Assembly: GCF_003020125.1 (NCBI RefSeq)
Contig: NZ_PYFW01000001.1
Coordinates: forward strand, 1,736,001 to 1,800,000
DNA length: 64,000 nucleotides
Direction: 5' to 3'
Source: Bradyrhizobium sp. MOS003
Lineage (GTDB): Bacteria > Pseudomonadota > Alphaproteobacteria > Rhizobiales > Xanthobacteraceae
This document shows positions 27,437 through 36,078 of this stretch, piece by piece. The translations under genes and the position numbers were made by a program. Below the pieces are notes generated by a model. It did not search any database. It had not been told where the DNA came from and saw only the letters and a program-made list of their open reading frames with translations. How positions within the stretch are numbered: position 1 is the first letter of the stretch; each line of letters opens with the position of its first letter.

Positions 27437-27844
27437 TCAGTGCACCCGGTGGCTCGCTCTATCGTCCTCAGCCTGCTCGACAATCTGCGCGATCGGGCTC
27501 GACTGGTGGTGCACCAGGCGCCACTCGTCGCCGACGCGGCGGAAATGGTTCGCGGCGGCCAGAGCGGTGCCGTCGACGATCTCGATGCAGAGCACGCGGG
27601 CGCTATCGCCGTCGACGATGACCTGCGGCTCGGCGCAGAGGATCTGAGGACGCTCCGGGTTCTGCAGGATGTCACGCCAGCTTCCGATCACGGTGGCGCG
27701 GCCGATGATGGCCGGCCAACCGGGATGGATGCAGGAAATGGCGTCGTCGGCCGCCCACATCCGTTCCATGCCGTCGAAATCGCCGGTCGAAAACGCGGCG
27801 TAAAAGGCCGCGTTTGCGGCGATGATCTTGCTGTCCTTTGCCAT
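27437..27844 (-). CDS. SnoaL/NTF2-like protein
   Basis: 135-residue protein of the cone-shaped NTF2 fold: FYAAFSTGDFDGMERMWAAD, HPGWPAIIGRATVIGSW and the C-terminal strand FRRVGDEWRLVHHQSSP. Many members of this group are small cytosolic proteins with unknown ligand, some isomerases. ATG 27844 gives MAKDSKIIAANAAFY, the usual start; earlier in-frame codons add an unrelated leader. It converges with the HAD gene. Confidence 0.8.
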   Translation of the reverse strand: MAKDSKIIAANAAFYAAFSTGDFDGMERMWAADDAISCIHPGWPAIIGRATVIGSWRDILQNPERPQILCAEPQVIVDGDSARVLCIEIVDGTALAAANHFRRVGDEWRLVHHQSSPIAQIVEQAEDDRASHRVH

Positions 27845-27942
27845 CGCTCTCGGGTGGGGCAAGGACAGGCAAAAATCAAGCGCGACTTCCGTTCGACTTT
27901 GTGTCCGATTTGGACCGCAGTGCAGCATTGCCTGATTAATGT

Positions 27943-29427
27943 TCAGGCCGAGACCAGCGTCTCAACGGCCCGCCGCGCACCATCCCGGTAGAGACAGGCG
28001 AGCGCCGTGGTCACGGCCTCGCGCAGGCGCGGCTCCGACCCGAGCGGTCCGAATACCGTCTGAACCCCGAGCAACGCGGGCGCGAGCCGCTCCGCAACGG
28101 GCCCGGCCTCGCGCGCCAGCGCGGCAAACTCGGCGGCAAGGGGATCGCGCACGTCGATGGCGCGGCCCTGCTCGTCGAGGCCGCTGACATAGCGCATCCA
28201 GCCGGCCACCGCGAGTGCATGCGTCGCGATCGGCAGGCCCCTGGCGAGGCGGTCCTGCATTGCGCCGAGCAGGCGCTGCGGCAGCTTTTGCGAGCCGTCC
28301 ATCGCGATCTGCCAGGTGCGGTGATGCAGCGCCGGATTGGCGAAGCGCTCGAGCAGCGAGGCGCGATAGGCGGCGAGGTCCGTACCTGCCGGCATCGTCA
28401 GCGTCACTGCGGCATCTTCCATCACCTGTGCGGCGAGACGCGCGAAGTGCGGATCCCGCATGGTGTCGGCAATGGTCTCGTAGCCCGAGAGGTAACCGAG
28501 ATAGGCCAACGCGGAATGGCTGGCGTTGAGCAGCCGCAGCTTCATCAGCTCGAACGGCTTGACGTCGGTGACGAGCTCGACACCGGCGGCGGCGAGATCC
28601 GGCCGGCCTGCGGTGAAGCGATCCTCCACCACCCATTGCGTGAATGGCTCGGTCATCACAGGCCAGGCGTCGCGCGAGCCCAGCGCGTTGGCGACCGCAT
28701 CGCGATCGCCATCCGTCGTCTCCGGCACGATGCGGTCGACCATTGTGGAAGGGAAGGCTGCATTGTCCGCGATCCACTTGCCGAGGTCCCTGGAGCGGAG
28801 CGCGGCGAATTGAGTCACGATGCGCTGCACGGTGTGGCCGTTGGCGGCCAGGTTGTCGCAGCACATCACGGTGAAGGGCAGGGCGCCCATCGCGCGCCGC
28901 CGCGCCAGCGCCGCGACGATGAAGCCGGGCGCCGAGCGCGGCGCGTCGAAATTGTTGAGGTCGTGCACCACGTCAGGATGCCGCTCGTCGAGATCGCCGG
29001 TCTGCGGCGTGTGGCAATAGCCCTTCTCGGTCACGGTGAGCGAGACGATGCGAATGGCGGGATCCGCCATCCGCTCGACCAGCGCTGCCGGGTTTTCGCG
29101 CGCGACGACGCTGTCGAGCAGCGCGCCGATCACGCGGTGCTCGGTGCCCTCGGCCGCACGCACGGCAACCGTGTAGAGGTGATCCTGTGGGGCGAGCGCG
29201 TCGCGCGTATCCGGGCTGCGCAGGCTGGCGCCGACGATGCCCCAGGATGCGGCGCCTGCCGCGAGGCAATCGTCGATGACGACGGCCTGATGCGCGCGAT
29301 GAAACGCGCCGAGGCCGAGATGCACCATGCCGGGCGTGACGCGCGAACGGTCGTAGGCCGGGCGGCGGACGCTGCGTGGCAGCCGGTCGAGAGTGGCAAG
29401 GCCAAGGCGCGTTGAACTTGGGCCCAT
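27943..29427 (-). CDS. uxuB: Mannonate oxidoreductase / mannitol dehydrogenase family (UxuB type)
   Basis: 494-residue long-chain polyol dehydrogenase. N-terminal NAD-binding domain with VHLGLGAFHRAHQAV, middle TVTEKGYCHTP and CCDNLAANG, and the C-terminal signature MKLRLLNASHSALAYLG containing the catalytic Lys-x-x-x-x-Asn-x-x-His. The family covers mannitol, arabinitol and fructuronate reductases. Because uxuA and a sugar-acid TRAP system lie just beyond, reduction of D-fructuronate to D-mannonate is the best guess. ATG 29427; the upstream frame extension has no homology that I recognise. It is divergent from the GntR regulator with a shared operator-like site. Confidence 0.85.
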   Translation of the reverse strand: MGPSSTRLGLATLDRLPRSVRRPAYDRSRVTPGMVHLGLGAFHRAHQAVVIDDCLAAGAASWGIVGASLRSPDTRDALAPQDHLYTVAVRAAEGTEHRVIGALLDSVVARENPAALVERMADPAIRIVSLTVTEKGYCHTPQTGDLDERHPDVVHDLNNFDAPRSAPGFIVAALARRRAMGALPFTVMCCDNLAANGHTVQRIVTQFAALRSRDLGKWIADNAAFPSTMVDRIVPETTDGDRDAVANALGSRDAWPVMTEPFTQWVVEDRFTAGRPDLAAAGVELVTDVKPFELMKLRLLNASHSALAYLGYLSGYETIADTMRDPHFARLAAQVMEDAAVTLTMPAGTDLAAYRASLLERFANPALHHRTWQIAMDGSQKLPQRLLGAMQDRLARGLPIATHALAVAGWMRYVSGLDEQGRAIDVRDPLAAEFAALAREAGPVAERLAPALLGVQTVFGPLGSEPRLREAVTTALACLYRDGARRAVETLVSA

Positions 29428-29490
29428 GGACGTCTCCCCTTGTTTTGCGGCTGCTTGACATGGCGCTCCTCCTCGGTCAATGCTCCGGTC

Positions 29491-29507
29491 AATTGGTAAG
29501 ACCAATT
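29491..29507. promoter_or_regulatory. Candidate GntR operator palindrome
   Basis: AATTGGTAAGACCAATT is a perfect inverted repeat with 7-base arms and a 3-base centre. It fits the FadR-subfamily operator form TGGT-N3-ACCA. It lies between the divergent uxuB-like and gntR-like genes. A second overlapping inverted repeat, CCAATTT-N5-AAATTGG, covers 29502-29520. Confidence 0.65.
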
Positions 29508-29570
29508 TTCCAAAAATTGGCGGGCCGCCGGCATTCGAGTGCCCGGCGTGACCCTTTCGGGAGGACCAGC

Positions 29571-30389
29571 GTGCCGCTGGAAGCTGTGGAGGCGAGACGG
29601 CTTTATCGCCAGGTCGCCGATCAATTGCGAAGCCTGATCGACAGCGGCGAGTACGCGGTCGGCAGCCGCTTGCCGACCGAGCGCGAGCTTGCCGAGCAGC
29701 TGAAGATCTCGCGGCCGACGGTGCGCGAAGCCCTGATCGCGCTCGAGGTCGAGGGCCGCCTGCGCATTCGCGTCGGCTCCGGCATCTATGTAATCGAGCC
29801 CGCCGCTCCGGCAATGGCCGTGCCTGCCGCCGCTGTCATTGAAGGCCCGTTCGAGCTGCTGCGCGCCCGCGAATTCCTCGAAAGCGCCATTGCCGAGCAG
29901 GCCGCGCGCGTTGCGACCAAAGACGATATCGCCCGCATCGACGCTTCGCTGCTCGCAATGGAGAATGTCGCGCATCCCGGCGAAGCCTCGATGGTGCACG
30001 ACCGCGCGTTCCACGTCGCGATCGCGGGAAGCCTCGGCAATGCCGTGCTGGTGCGGGTGGTCGGCGAGCTGTTCGACCAGCGCCTCAATCCCTATTTCGC
30101 GCAGCTTGCGCATTATTTCGAAAGTCCGGGCACCTGGCGCACCGCGCTCGATGAGCATCGCGCCGTGCGCGAGGCGATCGCGGCGCACGATCCGCAAGCC
30201 GCGCGCGAGGCGATGCGCGCCCATCTGGTGCGGTCGCAGGAGCGCTTCGCGCAGAATTTCGGCGCCGAGACAGCAGCGATATCGTCTTCGGGGCGGAGCC
30301 GGCCGGCGCGCGCGCCGGCCAAGCCATCGAAGGCGAAACCGGCGTCGAAGAAGAAGCGGGCCAGGAGCGGCAGCGCGCGGCGGCGATGA
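29571..30389 (+). CDS. GntR-family regulator, FadR subfamily
   Basis: 272 residues. The N-terminal winged helix (about 8-75: LYRQVADQLRSLIDSGEYAV, LPTERELAEQLKISRPTVRE, GRLRIRVGSGIYV) is followed by an all-helical FCD ligand domain (about 95-240) with metal-binding type residues in HDRAFHVAIA and DEHRAVREAI. The C-terminus is Lys/Ala/Arg-rich. Likely represses the flanking sugar-acid genes until the inducer arrives. Start GTG 29571 is chosen because GGGAGGA precedes it; upstream codons cross the operator region. Confidence 0.88.
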   Translation: MPLEAVEARRLYRQVADQLRSLIDSGEYAVGSRLPTERELAEQLKISRPTVREALIALEVEGRLRIRVGSGIYVIEPAAPAMAVPAAAVIEGPFELLRAREFLESAIAEQAARVATKDDIARIDASLLAMENVAHPGEASMVHDRAFHVAIAGSLGNAVLVRVVGELFDQRLNPYFAQLAHYFESPGTWRTALDEHRAVREAIAAHDPQAAREAMRAHLVRSQERFAQNFGAETAAISSSGRSRPARAPAKPSKAKPASKKKRARSGSARRR

Positions 30390-30458
30390 GATTGTACGGC
30401 CCGCTTCCAGTCGGGGCGGGTGAACAAGAAGCAGACTTGAACGATGGAGGAAAAGTCG

Positions 30459-31436
30459 ATGTTGAAGAAAACGACGATTGCCGCGGTGATGTCCGCCGCC
30501 GCGCTGTTGGCCGCCACCCAGGCCGCCATGGCGCAGACCAAGCTCAAATGGGCTCATGTTTACGAGACCTCGGAGCCGTTCCACACCGCCTCGGTGTGGG
30601 CCGCGCAGGAGATCGGCAAGCGCACCAACGGGCGCTATGCGATCGACGTCTATCCGGCTTCGCAGCTCGGCAAGGAAGCCGACATCAACCAGGGCCTGTC
30701 GCTCGGCTCGGTCGACATCATCATCTCCGGCTCGAGCTTCGCGGCCAAGAGCTTCCCGCCGATCGGCGTGACCTATTATCCCTACACCTTCCGCGATGCC
30801 GACCATCTGCTCGCCTACACCAAGAGCGACATCTTCAAGGAACTCGCCAAGGGTTATGAGGACAAGAGCGGCCACCACATCGTCGCGGTGACCTATTACG
30901 GCGTGCGCCAGACCTCGTCGAACAAGCCGATCAAGACCTGCGCCGACATGAAGGGCCTGAAGATCCGCGTGCCCGACGTTCCGGCCTATCTCGCGATGCC
31001 GCGCGCCTGCGGCGCCAACACCGCGCCGATCGCCTTCGCCGAAGTCTATCTCGCGCTCCAGAACGGCACCGTCGAGGCGCAGGAGAACCCGCTGACCACG
31101 ATCGAGGCCAAGAAGTTCTACGAGGTGCAGAAGCACATCGTGCTGACCGGCCACATCGTCGATCACCTCAACACGGTGGTGGCGGGCGCGCTGTGGAAGA
31201 AGCTCAGCGACGAGGACAAGAAGATCTTCACCGACGTGGCGCAGGAAGCCGCCGCCAAGGCCACGGGCGAGATCAAGCAGAACGAGGCCAAGCTGGTCGC
31301 CTTCTTCAAGGAGAAGGGCCTGAGCGTGACCGAGGTCGACAAGAACGAGTTCCGCGACACCGTGCTGAAGAACGTCGCGTTCGAGACCTTCGGTTATCGC
31401 AAGGCCGACTGGGAAAAGATCCAGGCGGTGAAGTGA
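30459..31436 (+). CDS. dctP: TRAP transporter solute-binding protein (DctP), sugar-acid cluster
   Basis: 325-residue periplasmic binding protein with a signal peptide (residues 1-25, ending AAMAQ). DctP-family features include WAQEIGKRTNGRY-like text, YPASQLGKEADINQGL, MKGLKIRVPDVPAYLAM with the conserved Arg that binds the carboxylate, and EVYLALQNGTVEAQENPL. It delivers an organic or sugar acid to the membrane pair downstream. Start 30459 is preferred to 30444 because the ribosome site GGAGGA lies between them. Confidence 0.93.
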   Translation: MLKKTTIAAVMSAAALLAATQAAMAQTKLKWAHVYETSEPFHTASVWAAQEIGKRTNGRYAIDVYPASQLGKEADINQGLSLGSVDIIISGSSFAAKSFPPIGVTYYPYTFRDADHLLAYTKSDIFKELAKGYEDKSGHHIVAVTYYGVRQTSSNKPIKTCADMKGLKIRVPDVPAYLAMPRACGANTAPIAFAEVYLALQNGTVEAQENPLTTIEAKKFYEVQKHIVLTGHIVDHLNTVVAGALWKKLSDEDKKIFTDVAQEAAAKATGEIKQNEAKLVAFFKEKGLSVTEVDKNEFRDTVLKNVAFETFGYRKADWEKIQAVK

Positions 31437-31462
31437 CTGACGCTTGCTCCGCTATCAGATCC

Positions 31463-31591
31463 TCATGGTGAGGAGCGCGGAACGCGCTCCAGACGATGCT
31501 TCGCATCGCCGGGCGAACCATGAAGGCCCCTATGTCGCCCGGGGCCATCCTTCGAGACGCTTGCTTCGCAAGCTCCTCAGGATGAGAAGCG
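31463..31591. repeat. Pair of palindromic repeats between dctP and dctQ
   Basis: Two related elements. One (31463-31535) carries CCTCATGGTGAGGAGCGC and an ending with ACCATGAAGG; the second (31546-31591) carries CCATCCTTCGAGACGC and GCTCCTCAGGATGAGA around an inner TTGC stem, matching the 19281 element. They split the TRAP genes by about 245 bases, so they may attenuate the membrane genes relative to the binding protein. Confidence 0.7.
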
Positions 31592-31681
31592 GAGCAAGTC
31601 TGACGCAGTCGAATTTTCTTTGGGTTCCGGGTCTGGCGCTACGCATCATCCCGGAACGACGTGTTTGCTAAGGAGTCCCCC

Positions 31682-32260
31682 ATGTCCACCGCCGAACTAC
31701 ACCGGCAGATCACCGCGGACGAGATCGCCCATACCTTCGAGGAGGAGGCGACGCCGAAGGTCGACCTCGGCATCTACGCGTTCGAGGACTGGGTGGCGCT
31801 TGCGATCTTCTGGGTGATGGCGCTCGCCGTCTTCCTCCAGTTCTTCACCCGCTACGTGCTCAACGACAGCTACGCCTGGACCGAGGAGATCGCGACCTAT
31901 TGCCTGATCGGCGTGGTGTTCATCGGCGCCTCGATGTGCGTGCGGCTGTCGCGACACATCCAGGTCGATCTCCTCTACCGCTATCTGCCCCAACCCGTGG
32001 GGCGCGTGCTGTCGACATTGATCGACCTGATCCGGATTGCCTTCTTCGGCTACGCCGTCAAGCTGGTCTGGGTCTACATCCAGATCATCGGCGACGAGCA
32101 GATGACGACGATCAATTTTCCCAAGAACTACGTCTATTACGCCGTGCTGTTCGGCTTCGTGCTGATGTTCCTGCGTTCGTTGCAGGCAGCGCTGCAACAC
32201 TGGCGGCAAGGCTACTCGGTCCTCGAACGACCCGGCGCCTACGACGGATCGGAGATTTGA
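31682..32260 (+). CDS. dctQ: TRAP transporter small permease (DctQ)
   Basis: 192-residue membrane protein with four hydrophobic segments (about residues 38-60, 75-95, 113-133, 150-170). The DctQ landmarks FFTRYVLNDSYAWTEEIATY and GASMCVRLSRHIQVDLLY are present. TAAGGAG precedes ATG 31682. It pairs with DctM, which starts four bases after its stop. Confidence 0.9.
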   Translation: MSTAELHRQITADEIAHTFEEEATPKVDLGIYAFEDWVALAIFWVMALAVFLQFFTRYVLNDSYAWTEEIATYCLIGVVFIGASMCVRLSRHIQVDLLYRYLPQPVGRVLSTLIDLIRIAFFGYAVKLVWVYIQIIGDEQMTTINFPKNYVYYAVLFGFVLMFLRSLQAALQHWRQGYSVLERPGAYDGSEI

Positions 32261-32264
32261 CATC

Positions 32265-33671
32265 ATGCTGCTGTTGCTCGGAGGCTTCCTCGTCCTGATG
32301 CTGCTCGGCGTTCCCGTGGCGATCGCCATGGCCGCGTCGTCGCTGCTCTACATCCTGGTCAGCGGCGTGACGCCCGACGTCACGCTGGCGCAGCGCATGA
32401 TCGCCGGCGTGGAGAGTTTTCCTTTGCTTGCCGTGCCGTTCTTCATCCTGGCCGGCAATCTCATGAACATTGCTGGCGTCACCGGGCGGATCTACAAATT
32501 CGCCGTCGCGCTGGTCGGGTGGATGCGCGGCGGCCTCGGCCACGTCAACATCATCGGCTCGGTGATCTTCTCCGGCATGTCCGGCACCGCGATCGCGGAC
32601 GCCGCCGGCCTCGGCACCATCGAGATCAAGGCGATGAAGGACCACGGCTATTCCACCGAGTTCTCGGTCGGGGTCACCGCGGCCTCGGCGACGCTCGGGC
32701 CGATCATCCCGCCGTCGCTGCCCTTCGTGATCTACGGCATGATGGCGAATGTCTCGATCGGCGCGCTGTTTCTGGGCGGCGTCATTCCGGGCATCGTGCT
32801 GACGCTGTTCATGATGGCGACCGTCACCTACTTCGCGCACAAGAACAAATGGGGCAGCGACACGCCGTTCTCCTGGCCGCAGCTCGGCTCGGCCGGGCTC
32901 GAGATCCTGGTCGTGCTGTCCTTCCCGATGGCGATCTGGCTGATGGTGCTGGCCGGCCTCTCGGTCAACGTCGCCGTCGTGATTGGCCTCGGCACGTTGC
33001 TGGTGATCGACTGGTATTTCGACTTCTCCGCGGTGATGGCGCTGATGGCGCCGGTGATCCTGATCGGCGGCATGACGCTGGGCTGGTTCACGCCGACGGA
33101 AGCCGCGGTTGCCGCGGTGATCTGGTCGCTGTTCCTCGGCCTCGTCCGCTACCGCACCATGACGCTGCAGACCGTCGCCAAGGCGACGTTCGACACCATC
33201 GAGACCACGGCCTCGGTGCTGTTCATCGTAACCGCGGCCTCGATCTTTGCCTGGCTGCTGACTGTGTCGCAGGCGGCGCAGACGCTGTCGGACTGGATGC
33301 TCAGCGTCACCCAAAACAAATGGGTGTTCCTGGCGCTCGCCAACGTGCTGATCCTGTTCGTCGGCTGCTTCATCGACACCACGGCGGCGATCACCATCCT
33401 GGTGCCGATCCTGCTGCCGATCGTGCTCAAGCTCGGCATCGATCCGATTCATTTCGGCCTGATCATGACGCTGAACCTGATGATCGGCCTGCTGCATCCG
33501 CCGCTCGGCATGGTGCTGTTCGTGCTCGCGCGTGTCGCAAAACTCTCGGTCGAGCGCACCACGGTCGCGATCCTGCCCTGGCTGGTGCCGCTGATGCTGG
33601 CGCTGATCGCGATCACCTACATTCCCGAACTGACCCTCTGGCTGCCAAAATACATGGGACTCTCCAAATGA
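32265..33671 (+). CDS. dctM: TRAP transporter large permease (DctM)
   Basis: 468-residue permease with 11-12 hydrophobic helices. Signature stretches are PFFILAGNLMNIAGVT, GSVIFSGMSGTAIADAAGLG, LGPIIPPSLPFVIYGMMA and HPPLGMVLFVLARVAKLS. It uses the sodium gradient to drive uptake of the solute handed over by DctP. The stop overlaps the dehydrogenase start (ATGA), tying uptake to catabolism. Confidence 0.95.
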   Translation: MLLLLGGFLVLMLLGVPVAIAMAASSLLYILVSGVTPDVTLAQRMIAGVESFPLLAVPFFILAGNLMNIAGVTGRIYKFAVALVGWMRGGLGHVNIIGSVIFSGMSGTAIADAAGLGTIEIKAMKDHGYSTEFSVGVTAASATLGPIIPPSLPFVIYGMMANVSIGALFLGGVIPGIVLTLFMMATVTYFAHKNKWGSDTPFSWPQLGSAGLEILVVLSFPMAIWLMVLAGLSVNVAVVIGLGTLLVIDWYFDFSAVMALMAPVILIGGMTLGWFTPTEAAVAAVIWSLFLGLVRYRTMTLQTVAKATFDTIETTASVLFIVTAASIFAWLLTVSQAAQTLSDWMLSVTQNKWVFLALANVLILFVGCFIDTTAAITILVPILLPIVLKLGIDPIHFGLIMTLNLMIGLLHPPLGMVLFVLARVAKLSVERTTVAILPWLVPLMLALIAITYIPELTLWLPKYMGLSK

Positions 33672-34717
33672 CCTCCACAGCTCTCGCCGCCACCCTGTTC
33701 GGGCCCGAAGATCTGCGCATGGTCGAGCATCCGCTCGATAAGCTTGGTCAGGGCATGGTGCGCATCCGCTTCGGCGCCGGCGGCATCTGCGGCTCGGACA
33801 TGCATTACTTCCGCCACGCCCGGACCGGCGATTTCGTGGTGAAGTGGCCGCTGGTGCTCGGACATGAGATCTCGGGCGAGGTCGTGGAAATTTCGGGCGC
33901 TGCCGCCAATCTGAAAGTCGGCGACCGGGTCGCCGTCAATCCGTCGCGCTGGTGCGGTCATTGCGTCGCCTGCCGCGAGGGCCGGCCGAACCTGTGCGAG
34001 AACATCTACTTCATGGGCTCGGCCTCGAAGACGCCGCACATGCAGGGCGGCTTTGCCAATTACTTCGATGCTATCCCCGCGCAGTGCGTGAAGATCCCGG
34101 ATCACGTCTCCTACCAGGCCGCGGCGCTGGCCGAGCCGCTGGCGGTCTGCCTGCACGCGGTCGCGCGCGCCGGCAACATCGAGGGCAAGCGCGGCATCAT
34201 CTTCGGCGCCGGCCCGATCGGGCTTTTGACCATGCTCGCCGCGCGGCGCGCCGGCATGGCCGACATCACGGTCGCCGACATCGCGCCGGCACCGCTGGCG
34301 TTTGCGACCCGGCTCGGCGCCTCCCATGTCGAGAACGTCTCGGCCGGCGAAGAGGGGCTGAAGGCGCAGGCGGCGACGCGCCCTTACGACGTCGCGTTCG
34401 AGGTCTCGGGCACGGCGGCCGGCCTTGCCAGCGCCATCGGAATCGTCAGGCGGGGCGGCGTGGTGGTGCAGATCGGCAATCTGCCGGGCGGCCAGATCCC
34501 GACGCCGTCGAATGCGGTGATGGCCAAGGAGATCGACCTGCGCGGCTCGTTCCGCTTCGGCTTCGAATTCGCGACGGCCGTGGAGTTGATCGCCAACGGC
34601 AGCGTCGACGTGTTGTCGCTGGTCACGGCCGAGCGTCCGCTGTCGACCGCGCCGGACGCGCTGCGGCTGGCGCTCGACCGCTCGCAGAGCGTCAAGGTCG
34701 TGCTGACCGCGAATTGA
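33668..34717 (+). CDS. Zinc alcohol dehydrogenase, L-idonate/L-gulonate 5-dehydrogenase type
   Basis: 349-residue medium-chain dehydrogenase. Catalytic zinc ligands are Cys41 (GGICGSDMHY) and His66-Glu67 (LGHE); structural zinc Cys96, Cys99, Cys102 and Cys110 are all present. The Rossmann motif is IIFGAGPIGLL. By family this resembles L-idonate 5-dehydrogenase (IdnD). Since the next gene is mannonate dehydratase and a mannonate oxidoreductase is nearby, oxidation of L-gulonate to D-fructuronate would complete a pathway better than idonate to 5-ketogluconate. That choice is inference. Confidence 0.87.
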   Translation: MTSTALAATLFGPEDLRMVEHPLDKLGQGMVRIRFGAGGICGSDMHYFRHARTGDFVVKWPLVLGHEISGEVVEISGAAANLKVGDRVAVNPSRWCGHCVACREGRPNLCENIYFMGSASKTPHMQGGFANYFDAIPAQCVKIPDHVSYQAAALAEPLAVCLHAVARAGNIEGKRGIIFGAGPIGLLTMLAARRAGMADITVADIAPAPLAFATRLGASHVENVSAGEEGLKAQAATRPYDVAFEVSGTAAGLASAIGIVRRGGVVVQIGNLPGGQIPTPSNAVMAKEIDLRGSFRFGFEFATAVELIANGSVDVLSLVTAERPLSTAPDALRLALDRSQSVKVVLTAN

Positions 34718-34729
34718 AGGGAGAGATCC

Positions 34730-35920
34730 ATGATGCTGGAGGGATGGCGCTGGTACGGTCCCGACGATCCGGTCTCGCTCGACGACGTCAGGCAGGCCGG
34801 CGCGACCGACATTGTCTCGGCGCTACATCAGGTGCCGATCGGCGAAGCCTGGACGCGCAAGGCGGTCGAGGAGCGCAAGAACTTCATCGAGAACGGCCAG
34901 CCCGGCCGCTCGCAGCTGACCTGGTCGGTGGTGGAATCGATTCCGATCCCCGACGACGTCAAGCGGCTCGGCGGCAAGGCGACCAGGTCGATCGAGGCCT
35001 GGATCGCGAGCCTCGAAGCCGTCGCGGCTTCCGGCATCAAGATCATCTGCTACAATTTCATGCCGGTGGTGGACTGGTGCCGCACCGATCTTGAATGGGA
35101 GCTGCCGAACGGCGCCCGCGCCATGCGCTTCGACCAGGACCGCTTTGCGGCCTTCGAGCTGCATATCCTGAAGCGCCCGGCGGCAGCTCAGGAATACTCG
35201 CCCGAGCAGCAGGCCCGCGCCAAGGCGCTATTCGAGCAGATGAGCCAGGCCGATATCGACTATCTCGTCATGGTCATTGCCAGTGCGCTGCCGGGCTCGA
35301 CCACCGAGCCGATGACCATCCCGCAATTCCGCGACCGACTCGAAACCTATCGCGACATCACGCGAAATATCCTGCGGCAGCATCTCGCCGAATTCCTCGC
35401 GCGCGTGACGCCGGTGGCCGAGCAGCTCGGGGTGTCCTTGACCCTGCATCCGGACGATCCGCCGCGTCCCCTGTTCGGTCTGCCCCGCATTGCCTCCTCG
35501 GCGGACGATTATCAGGCGCTGTTCGACGCCGTGCCGTCCAAGGCCAACGGCATATGCCTGTGCACGGGCTCGCTCGGCGTGCGCGCCGAAAACAATCTGC
35601 CCGAAATGGCCGAACGCTTCGGCCCCCGCATCGCGTTCGCCCATCTGCGCGCGACCAAGCGCGAGGCCGACGGGCTGTCGTTCTACGAATCCGATCATCT
35701 CGACGGCGACGTCGACATGGTCGCGGTGCTCAAGGCGTTGCTGAAGGAGAACGCGCGGCGGGCGCCCGACAAGCAGATCGTCTTCCGTCCCGACCACGGC
35801 CACCGCATGCTCGACGACCTCGCCGCGACCAAGCGCACCAACCCCGGCTACACCGCGATCGGCCGCCTCCGCGGCCTCGCCGAGCTCCGCGGCGCGATTC
35901 GCGCGATCGAGCATCGGTAG
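34730..35920 (+). CDS. uxuA: D-mannonate dehydratase UxuA
   Basis: 396-residue enzyme that dehydrates D-mannonate to 2-keto-3-deoxy-D-gluconate. Typical text: SALHQVPIGEAW, CYNFMPVVDWCRTDLEWE, SLTLHPDDPPRPLFGLPRI, ANGICLCTGSLG and FRPDHGHRMLDDL with the metal-binding Cys/His residues. Length matches the family. A good ribosome site (AAGGGAGAG) precedes ATG 34730; a second ATG follows directly. It is last in the rightward operon. The kinase and aldolase for the product are not in the window. Confidence 0.95.
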   Translation: MMLEGWRWYGPDDPVSLDDVRQAGATDIVSALHQVPIGEAWTRKAVEERKNFIENGQPGRSQLTWSVVESIPIPDDVKRLGGKATRSIEAWIASLEAVAASGIKIICYNFMPVVDWCRTDLEWELPNGARAMRFDQDRFAAFELHILKRPAAAQEYSPEQQARAKALFEQMSQADIDYLVMVIASALPGSTTEPMTIPQFRDRLETYRDITRNILRQHLAEFLARVTPVAEQLGVSLTLHPDDPPRPLFGLPRIASSADDYQALFDAVPSKANGICLCTGSLGVRAENNLPEMAERFGPRIAFAHLRATKREADGLSFYESDHLDGDVDMVAVLKALLKENARRAPDKQIVFRPDHGHRMLDDLAATKRTNPGYTAIGRLRGLAELRGAIRAIEHR

Positions 35921-35942
35921 GGGGGCACTGCTCCATCCATAT

Positions 35943-36022
35943 CGTCATTGCGAGCGCAGCGAAGCAATCCAGGGTCTTTCCGCGGAGGGATTCTGGATTG
36001 CTTCGCTGCGCTCGCAATGACG
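35943..36022. repeat. Perfect 29-bp inverted repeat (CGTCATTGCGAGC type)
   Basis: The left arm 35943-35971 and right arm 35994-36022 are exact reverse complements, beginning CGTCATTGCGAGCGCAGC. The inner loop is 22 bases. It lies between the converging uxuA and racemase genes, a typical place for this palindrome, and a related copy is at 37681. It may act as a terminator for both. Confidence 0.85.
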
Positions 36023-36078
36023 TGGAGGAAAAGGGCCATCACGCGAAGGCCGCCGCTCGGTGACCGACCGCCCTCGAT

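Noticed and set aside
29130..31166. A 678-codon open frame on the minus strand
   Set aside because: It is antisense to the GntR and dctP genes and has no recognisable domain. The rightward proteins have signal peptides, motifs and ribosome sites.
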